NCBI GenBank assembly: GCA_944472155.2
Contig: OX235271.1
Span: 69,112,416-69,176,415 of the forward strand
Direction of reading: 5' to 3'
Length of the DNA stretch: 64,000 nt
Source: Trichobilharzia szidati
Taxonomy: Eukaryota; Platyhelminthes; Trematoda; Strigeidida; Schistosomatidae
In this document: positions 1 through 9,888 of the stretch, piece by piece
Layout of the letters: the number at the start of each line of letters is the position of its first letter
How positions within the stretch are numbered: position 1 is the first letter of the stretch
Made by a program: the position numbers and the translations under genes
Notes under the pieces: generated by a model
What the model saw: the letters and a program-made list of their open reading frames with translations, nothing else
Databases searched by the model: none
What the model was told of the DNA's origin: nothing

Positions 1-431
1 TCTATGTCGAAAACCGACCGACCGACCGACATTATGGTCAGCAATATTGAGGTTAGGGTACAGAGTGTTCAGTAAGGAGGGTAAGTCGGTGAGGTCGTAA
101 ACCTACATTGATTGAGATGTATAGGGCACCACCCATTACGCGTATAGAGTCACCACCAGCTTCCTTGATGAATAATCTTAGCTGACATAAGATTAGAATG
201 GAAATGATTTAAGTGTGGTCAAACAAAAACTTGAGATAAGTCCATGAATTATTCGACAGTTGGTTTGAGTCAGACACACGTAGGTAGGTAGGTGTGTAGA
301 CCACCTGGTTGAGATCGTTCGAAATGCTAAGACCCAACAACTGGAGACTGTTGGTGATATAGCTAAGAATCCTGCTCAATAACGCAGAGGTATTCACTCT
401 TTTTGACCTCTAATATTCATCAAATCCTCGT
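1..431 (+). repeat. LINE 3'-end fragment (decayed reverse transcriptase C-terminus), cut by gap
   Basis: The segment opens with an ACCG tetramer run, then a decayed coding stretch resembling the C-terminus of the LINE family at 25.8-26.6 kb: 'VSNIEVR', a truncated 'WLGHVLRM'-like stretch, '[16 protein letters not shown]' and 'GDIAKNPSQ'. It is nearly identical to 26577-27001, apart from scattered substitutions, so both are copies of one dispersed repeat. The right side runs into the N gap exactly where the other copy continues with its 3' tail. Stops in every frame show that it is dead. Confidence 0.6.
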
Positions 432-927
432 NNNNNNNNNNNNNNNNNNNNNNNNNNNNNNNNNNNNNNNNNNNNNNNNNNNNNNNNNNNNNNNNNNNNN
501 NNNNNNNNNNNNNNNNNNNNNNNNNNNNNNNNNNNNNNNNNNNNNNNNNNNNNNNNNNNNNNNNNNNNNNNNNNNNNNNNNNNNNNNNNNNNNNNNNNNN
601 NNNNNNNNNNNNNNNNNNNNNNNNNNNNNNNNNNNNNNNNNNNNNNNNNNNNNNNNNNNNNNNNNNNNNNNNNNNNNNNNNNNNNNNNNNNNNNNNNNNN
701 NNNNNNNNNNNNNNNNNNNNNNNNNNNNNNNNNNNNNNNNNNNNNNNNNNNNNNNNNNNNNNNNNNNNNNNNNNNNNNNNNNNNNNNNNNNNNNNNNNNN
801 NNNNNNNNNNNNNNNNNNNNNNNNNNNNNNNNNNNNNNNNNNNNNNNNNNNNNNNNNNNNNNNNNNNNNNNNNNNNNNNNNNNNNNNNNNNNNNNNNNNN
901 NNNNNNNNNNNNNNNNNNNNNNNNNNN
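432..927. other. Assembly gap (496 N)
   Basis: A run of N. The left flank is a LINE 3' end. The right flank (928-950) matches the end of an Sm-alpha-like repeat ('taactgatatcaatgtgtgatca'-type tail, compare 7087-7111), so the gap probably holds a LINE tail and a SINE-like repeat. Open frames across it are artefacts. Confidence 0.98.
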
Positions 928-1403
928 TAACTGATATCAATGTGTGATCAAAGAAGAAACTAAACTATGTTGTTTAATTGGCTTCAGGAGACTTTTTAAA
1001 TGACCTAATTTGATTCTTAGTGAGTCCGTGGGTTTGAGTGTCAATTTTATCCCTTCAGCTACAGTACATCAACCACTCAGTACCATGGAGAAAGTTGACA
1101 GTCTCGAAATCTAATTTAACAGAGTGGAGAGTGAATTTGATAACTGAAGCTTTATTTATCCAATCAACTGAGAATATGAGCAATAGAAATGATTCAACAT
1201 CTGTCCTGAACATCTAGGAACTCCTACTACCCTTGTGACAAGTGGGAGAGAAGAATAACTACTATAAAAGTTGAGTTTCAAAATTGTATGAATATACACC
1301 ACATAAATATGAAGAATATATCCTTGTTTCAAGTTAATCTTGATTTTCCCGTTGACTGACTGGATGTAAACATTCAGTCTTCGTGGGAACATCATCACTC
1401 ACT
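928..1403. other. Gene-free stretch, unidentified
   Basis: AT-rich sequence with stops in all frames. Only the first 25 bases are recognised (tail of an Sm-alpha-like repeat). I see no supported gene here. Confidence 0.4.
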
Positions 1404-1500
1404 GAGGATTGAAGGTGTACCCAGGTGATGAGTCTCGAATACAGCAAAACGCACATCCTGGATTCTATTACCAGTCACCGACCAAACTACTTCACTAAGA
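1404..1500 (+). ncRNA. Sm-alpha-type hammerhead ribozyme relic
   Basis: The order of hammerhead parts is visible. Stem I strand CCAG (1421-1424) is followed by GTGATGA (core CUGAUGA with position C3 read as G), a decayed stem II (GTCT...CAGC), AAAAC in place of GAAAC, GCACATC, then CTGG, which is the perfect partner of CCAG. Schistosome Sm-alpha repeats are known to carry a type I hammerhead with this layout. C3G and the G12A change predict loss of cleavage. No stem II pairing survives beyond two pairs. Confidence 0.6.
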
Positions 1501-1647
1501 ATGTACTTTTATATTCCAGCTGTTATCCAGTAAACAGTAACATTGTTCCACTGTGTAATATCTCTAATGAAAAGGTTAACATTTCAGCAATAGAGCGGGA
1601 TGAAAAAAGAGTTATAACATGACTATTTTATGCTTTCCATTTTTATT

Positions 1648-2310
1648 CAAGTATTACTTTGTCGGGATTTGACTGATTGGTTACAGGATTTCATCATGAG
1701 TTGACATCGGTTAGAGAACAACTGGAAAACCTTTAGGAAGTGCTGGACAGCTGTTTCGTCATGGTTTGGTACTCTTCATTAGCACGTGCCCACCGCCATG
1801 GGTCGAACCAAGGACCCTCTGGTTACAAGACAAGGTTGTAGACCATTCAGCCACTGGGATTCGGTCCAATGACCCATGAATTCTACCTTCTGTCAATTCA
1901 TGACATAGAACAACCACTAGTCAATGATGTCTTCGGCGAGTATCTGTCCTCATGCCTGAACAGCTGTACCCTACTGACCCCGACTTCCCATTAGAACCCC
2001 AGGTAACTACCTACCTGAACAGGGCCAGTCACTAGTAGCCATCAGATTTACATTCAAGCGTTGGTTTGCAGGGATTTGAATTTGGAATTCATGGGTCATT
2101 TGATCGGGTCCCAGTGGCTCAATGTTCTACGAGCTCGCTGACCTTGTAACCGGAAGGTCCTGGGTTAGAACCCTGGCGGTGGGTGCGTATGGATGAAGAG
2201 TCCCAAAATAGACTTACGAAACAGCTGTCCAGTACTCCAGTGCGGGTTTTCCAATGGTTCTCTAACTGACGTCAGCTTATGATGAAATCCTTTGACTTCC
2301 ATTTTTATTA
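1648..2310. repeat. Sm-alpha-like foldback repeat (inverted dimer)
   Basis: Left arm (1668-1895, minus) and right arm (2090-2300, plus) are inverted copies of one tRNA-headed unit. Each has an A-box-like 'TGGCTCAATG', a B-box-like 'GGTTAGAAC/GGTTCGACC', a hammerhead-like 'GGATGAAGAGTCCCAAAA...ACGAAACAGCTGTCCAGTACTCC', and the tail 'CTCTAACTGACGTCAGCTTATGATGAAATCC'-like. About 200 bp of unrelated spacer separates the heads. The same arrangement recurs at 6468-7115, 8128-8470 and 22430-22915. Confidence 0.7.
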
Positions 2311-2554
2311 TAACTACCATTTTTACAGACAAATTAAACTTAGTACTGACAACACTTATCAGTAGTATACAGACAAAGATATAAATATGCGAATCATTTG
2401 CAAGGACTTCGAAAATCGGAGAGATTAACTTCTCGGCAAAAAGAAGATATGAATGATGCCTGTGAAACAACATAAACATATGAAAGAAAGACAGAGAATC
2501 ACAATACAGGAGAAAGAATCGGCACAACATGGAATATGTGTGCAAACTCCATTA

Positions 2555-2620
2555 TTGGATAAGATTTTATTTTGATAAATCACGCAGTGTTGTACAGTAA
2601 TATTAATTGATGTGTGCAAA
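2555..2620 (-). repeat. Terminal fragment of the repeat that forms the 42.6 kb palindrome
   Basis: The stretch 'ggataagattttatttt...taaatcacgcagtgtt' and 'acagtaatattaa' matches both arms of the palindrome at 42604-42808 with a few substitutions. It lies about 950 bp upstream of a Penelope-like reverse transcriptase, so it may be the terminal repeat of that element type. That link is an inference. Confidence 0.45.
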
Positions 2621-3052
2621 TTATGGTTCACGGAAAATATCCATCCAGACATGAACGTGAGGACGAAAAGTTCAGTGAAGAGTCTCTTTTCGGTGAATTC
2701 ATTCACTAAAGTCTACAATCACATTTATATATACAATTACTTTTCGCATGTGTGTACACTAGGTTTGTCATACAAGAATAAATATAAGTTGGGGTTATTG
2801 TTTGCGTCATCAAAATGATCGGAAAAATGTGATGATTAATCAAATTGTAATTAGGTGCGGAGAGTGAAGACTGGTGAGTATTGACAAGGGTTGCGTAATA
2901 TGAAGGACATCCAGAAAAATAGGATGTTAATGAAAGAGCATGCAGACAAGTGTCCAAAATAAATTATATAATAGGTAGAAAGAGTAGATAAAGGGATGGT
3001 TAAGAAAAAGATGTTACTAAACCGTTATACAAAACTTCAAAATAATTTGCAA

Positions 3053-3200
3053 GGGTGCGTACTGCTGAAGAGTCCCAAACTAGGACGAAACAGCTATCCA
3101 GTACCTTCTGGTTTTCCAGTGGTTCTCTAACTGATGTCAGCTCATGATGAAATCCTCCATTCAATCAAACAAAATTCCTACAAAACCAATACTTCAAAAT
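3053..3200 (+). repeat. Sm-alpha-like repeat, head-truncated, with hammerhead-like core
   Basis: It begins in the region just after the tRNA-like B box ('GGGTGCGTACTGCTGAAGAGTCCC') and runs through 'AAACTAGGACGAAACAGCTATCC' and the tail 'CTCTAACTGATGTCAGCTC', ending near 'CCTACAAAACCAATACTTC'. The GTCC/GGAC stem II with CAAACTA loop and the GAAAC box are intact. The tRNA head is missing. Confidence 0.65.
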
Positions 3201-3539
3201 AATTCTATATAAATGAGATTGTTCAGCTAAGTGAGTGACTTCTCCGGAAAGAGACTTCACTGAACTATACGTATTTTCCGTGAATTAAAAATTAGCAAGG
3301 ACCCTTTCACAATGAAGGAACTTAATGGGTTCCTGTACCAATTCTGTCAAGATGGCTGAAGTCAATATGAAGACCGATTTTCTTACAAATTATGATATAT
3401 GTATCTTGACAATATCTGTATATCGAGTTGTCAGTAATTAATTCCGTTGCCGAATACTGTTGTCTGTTACCACTATAGTACTCGTCAAGTTATCTGTCGG
3501 CAAATGCCTAACTAAATAATTAATCAATCAAGAACAGAA

Positions 3540-4575
3540 CTCTAACAGTATTAGTGCTCTACTCCTAGCTGACTGCTTCATGGCGATTCTCGGAAACAAC
3601 ATTCTCGATCCCGTGATAAGTCAACTGCACTTATACAGGAGATGCGTAGATAATACTTTCATAATTTGTGATGAAAAATTTGATTTAGATTATCTGCTAA
3701 ACACCTTCAACGCAGCGCACCCATCAATAAGATTCAACTTAGAACGTGAATTGAACAACGCATTTCCATTCCTCGATGTACTACTTACCAGAAGACAAGA
3801 CTGTACGATCCAAAGATCGATATATCGCAAGCCAACATGGACGGGACAGTTTATCAACTTCCAGAGCTTCGTCCCACTGATCCGAAAGCAAAACCTGGTA
3901 CGTACATTAAGTTCAAGGGGTAGAAAAGTCTGTTCGGAAGACATGGTAGAGAAAGAAATAAATTTATTACTTGAAACCCTACTAGAGAACGGGTATCCAC
4001 CAGGATTCATTAACAAAAACACGAAAGAGAAGCCTCCGTCGCCAAACATCGCAACTGTTTCAAAGAAAACTTTCTTCATGAACCTCGAATTCATAGGTGA
4101 CATCGCAGCGGAAATTCTTATAAACCACCTTTCTAAATCTCTGTAGAAGACATTTCAAGCAGCTACCTTGCGCATCAAGTTCTCCAGCAGACAATTTATT
4201 CAATCTAACGTTAAGGACAAGATACCGCTTTTGGCCAACTCAGTGTGTATTTATCAGTTTACTTGTTCGTGTGGAGCAAAGTATATCAGCCGCACGCAAT
4301 GTCAAGTTCACAAACGTATTCTGGAACATTGGTTAGCCAGAGGAGAAAAGAAGAATACTAGTAGCTGCATCCTCGAACACCTTGTCATCTCTAGACATCG
4401 AGCACCCCCGCATGAATGCTTCATAGTATTACAAAGAGTCCCTCAATATCATACAAAGGGACTTCGCGTGCACCATTTGTACATAGCTGAAGCATTAGCT
4501 ATTCAGGATGTGAAACCGGACTTCTGCATTCAAAAGCGATATGTACATTCTCTCACCCTTCAGTGGCAAGAGTAA
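3540..4575 (+). pseudogene. Penelope-like element: RT C-terminal part plus GIY-YIG endonuclease, inactivated
   Basis: One reading frame (frame 1) runs from before 3550 to 4575 and is broken by an in-frame TAG at 4144-4146. It starts in the RT palm: 'ALLLADCFMAIL' corresponds to the 'SPLLADFFM' block, and 'RRCVDNTFI' corresponds to 'YVDDTF', with the second catalytic Asp changed to Asn. 'FPFLDVLL' and 'SIYRKPTWTGQFINF' follow, which are typical of Penelope-like RTs. After the stop come 'QFTCSCGAKYISRTQ' and 'HWLARG', the GIY-YIG endonuclease block ('CSCGxxYIGRT' in active relatives; here Gly is Ser). The 5' half of the RT is absent. It is a dead 5'-truncated copy. Family-level assignment is firm, subfamily unknown. 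Confidence 0.85.
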
Positions 4576-4750
4576 AGTTCTTACTATAATTTTGCTTCTT
4601 TCTTTTTATTATGTAAGTTCACTGTTATTATTATTGTTATTACTGCTATTATTTTATTATCATTATTATTCCCACCATTCATATTTTATTATCACTCTAT
4701 TACTACTAACTAATAACATTGCTTTTCATACAGATTTTATATAAAAATAC
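4576..4750. other. AT-rich simple sequence following the Penelope-like fragment
   Basis: This is a (TTA)n-like stretch with runs of 'ttattattattgttattactgctattatt'-type sequence. It may be the 3' end of the Penelope-like copy. No coding potential. Confidence 0.5.
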
Positions 4751-4754
4751 TCTA

Positions 4755-4947
4755 TCGCGTCGTTGGCACAGTGGTTAGGACTCTCGCCGACCATGCACAT
4801 GGTCCGGAGTTCGATCCCCTGCCGGCGCACACCCGATATCTATGGTCGGCCTGAATTTGGGCTACCGATATCCATGCTGAAAATTCCACACTTGTACTGA
4901 AAATACGGTGTGGAATCAAGCTGTAAATCAAAATAAAAAAAATAAAT
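4755..4947 (+). repeat. tRNA-derived SINE, tail type 1
   Basis: The tRNA-like head has an A box ('TGGCACAGTGG') and a B box ('AGTTCGATCCC'), with 'GCGTCG' at the start and 'GGCGCAC' at the end able to form an acceptor-like stem. A non-tRNA body follows ('ATATCTATGGTCGGCC', 'TTTGGGCTACCGATATC', 'GAAAATTCCACACTTGTAC', 'GTGTGGAATCAAGCTGTAA'), then an A-rich tail. Copies occur at 14071-14250 (minus) and 27185-27370 (plus). Confidence 0.75.
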
Positions 4948-5570
4948 ATCCATTCTACAAGAGCTCATTGATTAGTCATTATCTCATGCCAACTTCTGCC
5001 TCTTTTCTAACTTACAATTTGTCACCCCTTCTTACACCTCGCATTATGTAATACATTTTTCGAGGACAAAGTTTACCAATATCTGACTGGTCTACAGGTT
5101 TCTTTGTTTAATGCAATTATGATTGTACAGCAGGTTATGAAAATGAATCGTCGAAAAGAAAATTTTCTTCTCTGTTTACGCCTTTTTCTTATGACTAAAT
5201 ATATAATCAAATTTCATATTCATTGAAGAAAGTTCACCCCTTAATAGGAGACAAAAGAATAAATGTCACTCTGTGCATTCATATGTATTTTCTGTCATTT
5301 CTTCAGGGTACTTTTCATTTTTTTTATATATGCGTATATACTTTTACGAATTATGTTATCTACGAGAAATTTCAATGACATGAAAAATCTACACTTATAT
5401 CTTGCATACCTTTGTGTCAAAAAGGCGCTTAACTGATTAGGTTCATCCATCATGTTAAGCTGAATACGTTTGCTATCCAGTGTCTTGTTCGACTGAATTG
5501 TGATTTTTTATTTATTTAGGTATAAATGAGAAAGAATTCATTCTAATATATCTACTATCTTCAATAGTTG
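4948..5570. other. Gene-free stretch, nothing recognised
   Basis: AT-rich sequence with stop codons in all frames and no repeat that I can match elsewhere in the window. Confidence 0.4.
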
Positions 5571-5574
5571 GTTT

Positions 5575-6462
5575 GTAATTATTAGTATTATTATTGTATC
5601 CTTTAATTCCTAGAGGAACATAGGGATTCAGCCGTGCGTCTCCATTGAGTTCGGTTCTCTGCTAGAGTCTTCACCTGGCTCCAAGTCTGCCCACACGCTT
5701 TCATCTCCTCTTCACATCACCTCCTCCAAGTCACACTTGCATTGACGACCAACTCGCCGCTTCCCATTCGATCGGGTTCCACTCGAGCAATGGCTTGTCT
5801 AGTGATGTCACTTCATGGTTTCCTCAGAGTATGGCCAGCCAATCCATCTCCATTTCTTCCTGCCTATTTGTTGCAAAATCGGTTCCTGCTGAGTTGGTTC
5901 GCTCCCAAAGATCCCCCTCTGTTGCTGATCTTTTCTGGTCGGCCATCTGATCTTGAGTATTGAGCAAAGACAACTGTTAATGAAGGTCTGTAGTTTGTTT
6001 GAGATGCTCTTTATGACGCGCAGTGCAAGTCTCTGATCCGTCTAATGAGTAGCACTGACTTCACATTGGAGTTGAAAATCCGGATGTTATTTTTGACGCT
6101 GAGTGCTGTTGACCTACACACAAACTTGAGAGTAGTGAAAGCTTGTCTTGCTTTTCCGATTCCTGCTTTGATATCCCCGTCAGTTCCGTTCTCCTGTAGT
6201 TGAAACAATGCTTCCCAGTTAGGTAAAGGAGGTTGTTTCTTTCAGGTTCCTTCCATTTATGCTGGCTGATTGTTGTCTGTTGTTGTTGTTGCTGTTGGGG
6301 GTGTTGCCCAGGAATCTTCATCACCCCGGTTTTCTCTATGTTCACCTGAAGTCCTATCTTCTCTGGATGCTTCTTCTGCCAACTTGTTGCTTTTCGCTTG
6401 CATATCTTCCAGTTTGTGGGAAATCAGACATATATCATTGGCGAAGGATTAGATTTATTTTT
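5575..6462 (-). mobile_element. RTE-type LINE 3' fragment (SR2-like)
   Basis: On the minus strand the sequence runs from the RT catalytic region ('[18 protein letters not shown]', where active elements have FADD) through '[39 protein letters not shown]' to 'ALCSSR'-like sequence and an (ATT)n tail at 5575-5600. This is the C-terminal third of an RTE-clade RT. Frameshifts and stops are present. The 5' end is at the FADD motif, as in the copies at 17170 and 31020. It abuts an Sm-alpha-like arm directly. Confidence 0.8.
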
Positions 6463-6467
6463 TGACG

Positions 6468-7115
6468 AGTTGATCACGGATTGATATCAGTTAGACAATC
6501 ACTGAAAACCAGCAAGGAGTACTGGACAGCTGTTTCATCCTAGTTTGGGAATCATCGGCAGTAAGCACCTACTGCCAGTGTTCAAACCCAGGACCTTCTG
6601 GTTACAAGTCGAGCTGGCTCGCATACCATTCAGCCACTGAGATCCGATTCAATGGTCCATGAATTCTAACTTCTGGCGATTCGTGATTTAGCGTGGCCAC
6701 CAACCAATGTCATCGATGGGACGTTCATCTTCACATTTGACTGGATGGACTTCACTGGTCACGACTTCTTACGAGAACTCCAGGAAACTCCATCCTATAG
6801 CAAGTCACTAGCGAGCATCAGATTAATTTTCAACAGTTGATTCGTGAGAACAAATCTAATCCTAACAAACCAAATAATGAAGATAGTAGATATGTCAGAA
6901 TTCAGAAGTTAGAATTCATGGACCATTGAATCAGATCCCAGTAGCTCAATGGTATACGAGCTCACTAGTCTTGTAACCAGAAGGTCCTGACTTCAAACCC
7001 TGGAGGTGGGTGCCTACTGATGAATAGTCACAAACTATGACGGAGGAAGCAGCTGTCCAGTCCTCCCAGCTGGTTTTCAGTGGTTCTCTAACTGATATCA
7101 ATCCGTGATCAACTA
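6468..7115. repeat. Sm-alpha-like foldback repeat, clearest copy
   Basis: The left arm 6468-6690 (minus) and right arm 6900-7111 (plus) are reverse complements over about 210 bp. They start with 'GTTGATCACGGATTGATATCAG' in parts and end with its inverse. Each arm has a tRNA-like head (A box near 'GTGGCTGAATGG', B box 'GGTTTGAACAC/CTTCAAACCC'), the 'GATGAATAGTCACAAACTATGAC' hammerhead-like segment and the common tail. The spacer 6690-6900 is single copy within the unit but recurs in other units (22505-22700, 8180-8345). The structure resembles a foldback element whose arms are SINE-like. Confidence 0.75.
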
Positions 7116-7414
7116 AGAGGTCATATGCGGAAGGAAATGAAAGCTCATGGGCACTCCTCTTCGAGGAGCCAGCTAAGAAAGACAGTCTTTCAGCCAGCTA
7201 CTTTAACTTTGCATTCATTTATTTCTCTTATCGCCATCTACTACTTTTTAAGGGAATCTTCTTAGTGTACAACTGTGTGAGAAATCTTAACTACTGAGGT
7301 TCTAAGCACATAGTTTATTTTCATCAAAGTGAGAAGAACAAGATTTGAAGTGTAAAATGTGTACCACTTTTGGTTCAAAGCTTCTCTTCACCTGAAGACA
7401 GTCTTAAATACACT
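7115..7414. other. Gene-free spacer, nothing recognised
   Basis: A short stretch between a foldback repeat and an LTR-like segment, with no open frame or repeat match that I can support. Confidence 0.35.
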
Positions 7415-7769
7415 TGTGGTGAGAGCTGTCCGCAAGCGAAAGTTATAGAGAACAGTTTACGTCAATGTTTACGTCCCGAATCGGGGTCATGAGAAAAAAA
7501 AACAATAACAAAGCTTAACCTTGAGGAACTCAACAAATAACCACAGCAGACTTAATGTGTGCAAATACGATTCGCAGATATATGCCTTAACCTTCTAAGA
7601 GACGGTCCCAAGCAGTACAGAATAACCTTCAGCAGGAAAACAACCAGTCAGAAGACGTTGCTTCTCTACTAACAATAAAGCTAATAATAATGTACATAAA
7701 AATCTATAAATATCTGTTGATTTTCTGAATAAACGATCTGTTGCCTGGCCCTTGTCTTCTGTCGTTACA
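7415..7769 (+). repeat. Solo LTR-like segment
   Basis: The segment begins TGTGGTGAGAGCTGTC and ends TCTTCTGTCGTTACA, the TG...CA signature of an LTR. Near its 3' end is AATAAA in 'GAATAAACGATCTGTTGCC', a likely polyadenylation signal. An inverted second copy lies at 9889-10388. No internal retroviral-type coding region adjoins it, so it is best read as a solo LTR. No clear target-site duplication is seen. Confidence 0.6.
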
Positions 7770-8127
7770 CCCCTAGGATATATAAAATAATAATATGCAT
7801 TTTTTAAATTCTACTATTGGGCAGAAGTTTCGAAAGGAAGATCATAGTTTGGCGGAGACAATAATAAGTGGAATATGATGGCTTAATAATCATTACAACT
7901 GACACAAAAAGTAAACTAGTTATTTGTTATAATTTCGGGAGAATATTCGAGATGTTTTGGCAAGTAAATTAACTACAAAACACCAATTGACCAGAAAAAA
8001 GAAGGAAAAAGATGACTGTGCAATAGAATACAGTAAGCAATAGTAATGACTTGAAATAAGTTAAGTGAGTTTAGATCAGTGGGGGCGAAAATAGTGATGA
8101 TAACAGTCATAATAGTAATAATAATAC
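7770..8127. other. Gene-free stretch, nothing recognised
   Basis: AT-rich sequence with 'ataataataataccc'-like simple sequence at its right end, leading into the next Sm-alpha-like arm. No gene seen. Confidence 0.35.
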
Positions 8128-8490
8128 CCAAGATCCTCCGGGTATAAGACAAACTCTTGTACCATTCAGTCAATGGGACCCGATTCAGTAGTGGCCCATG
8201 AATTCCAACTTCTCCAGATTCGTGATTTCAACGCGACCACCAGCCCCTGTCATCAGTGACCCCACTAGATACGCCTTCTCACTAGAACTGCGGGCAACTT
8301 CGTTCTGTAGGCAGTCACTGTCGAGCACCGGATTCATATCCAATAGCTACTTTGTAGGGATTTGAAGGGTCCCAAGCTAGAAAGAAACAGCCATCCCCTA
8401 CTTTCTGACTTTCAATGGTTGTCTATGGTTGATATCACTCCACATGACCGAATTCGTAGCAAGTCAAATAATCCCTACAAAGCAACTCTT
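8128..8490. repeat. Sm-alpha-like foldback repeat, decayed
   Basis: Left part (8128-8345, minus): the head remnant 'CATTCAGTCAATGGGACCCGATTCAG' and the common spacer 'GAATTCCAACTTCTCCAGATTCGTGAT'-like. Right part (8368-8470, plus): 'GTCCCAAGCTAGAAAGAAACAGCCATCC' and the tail, ending 'CCCTACAAAGCAACTC'. Same inverted layout as 6468-7115, more diverged. Confidence 0.6.
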
Positions 8491-8737
8491 GAAAGATAAT
8501 GATAGTAGAAAACAGAATACATAATTATATAAAAAGTAGAGTACTTGTTACTATGGCGACTGAGATTATTCACTGTTTCTTTTTCTATACACAGGTTGGG
8601 GTTTGGGTTCGCTTGACAAATATAGATTCAACAGACCCAAGTAAAAATGGATATCTTTACTCGTTACTCCATGGTAAATGCAGTTTACAAATTCACACAT
8701 ACATTTCTGAGAGAGTACAGAGAAGGACAGAAAGATG

Positions 8738-9660
8738 TCTGTCTGTTTTCGACATAGAACTTTGCACATATATGCGGCAGCTCAAGTCGCTACACTCCAT
8801 GTAGCACACAAAGCATGAGAAGAAAGAAGAAGAAATGCAAAACAGAGACAGTAAACAGAGGTTCGAGACAAAGGAATAGTAATAACGAACAACGATATAG
8901 TTTCATTGGGTATTATAAGTCACAAGGAGTGGATGCATCTGCGCCACTGAGAACGATTTTGAGCCATGTCACCAATTGTTTCCAACCATTGGTTTTAAGC
9001 GTCCCGAGGGCCCCAACCAGTTAGGAAGTGTACACCTTCCTATGTGGCTGGCTTAAACTAACTGTTGTGGATTTCATTGACGGGTGCCATGTTTTGGATT
9101 GACCACCGATAGCTCTTTTCCAACCTGACCCTATGTCAGCTAACATTGCCCGTCGAGCAAGGCGATGGCCAGACATGCATGCGTACCACATGTCCTAACC
9201 ATCTCAGTTGATGTAATTTCACAGCCTCGTCGATTGATTTCCCCTCTAACTCACCTAGCACTCAACGCCTAACCTCAATATCGCTCACCTATTATACCAC
9301 TTCAAATGGGAGACAGAACGCAGGCAACTATAATCAAAGACAGCCAATCTTTTCATGTCTTCCACTCTCAATGACCAGGTCTCACAGCCATAACGGAGGA
9401 CGGAGCGGACTGATGAGCAGTACACCCACCCTTTGGTCGATAGGCGGATATCATGTCTAAGCCAGAGACGGCGTAAACTGGCATATGCGAAACTAGCCCT
9501 CTGTATTCGTGCTGAGATTTCGTCAGAGATCAACCCGCTGGCGTTGGCTGATGGTACTTCCCAAGTAAGTGAAGCGGTCAACGTGCTCTACCGCCTCACT
9601 TCCTATTTCTAATCTAGGAGTCGGTGTGGTCCAATCCTGTAACAGGAGCATTGACTCGTT
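8738..9660 (-). mobile_element. LINE 3' fragment, RT C-terminus (family B)
   Basis: On the minus strand: '[19 protein letters not shown]', '[26 protein letters not shown]', '[17 protein letters not shown]', then a decayed '[10 protein letters not shown]'-like block and 'GRCTLP', finishing in a characteristic tail containing 'CTACACTCCATGTAGCACACAAAGCA' (plus-strand view, in parts). This is the post-RT region of a non-LTR element with the shared 'LLYGCETW' block. Several frameshifts are present. Copies: 15360, 22985, 24262, 25833, 29590, 37795, 59325, 60940. Confidence 0.78.
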
Positions 9661-9888
9661 TCTTCGGGCATACTCCAAACACCTTATAACTCAATAGTCT
9701 GCAGTCCCTGAAAAATATCACTAGCCGACATTAAATCGAGTCGAGACACAAAGTGTTTATTTCAATCACATCTGCCATTAGCAATAAGAGTCAGTAGTTT
9801 CAACGGTAGAAAACTCATCGATCACTCTAATCGTCTGGATTCAATTCTCCACCAACACATTTTTAAACCTTGTCTGACTGGTAATAAA

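Noticed and set aside
403..940. Open frames across the N gap at 432-927
   Set aside because: The residues are undetermined; the frames exist only because N has no stop codons. The same holds for frames across 44212-44711 and 62712-63211.
3580..4575. Host reverse-transcriptase-like gene
   Set aside because: RT plus GIY-YIG order and the stop codon show a Penelope-like element remnant, not a host telomerase-like gene.
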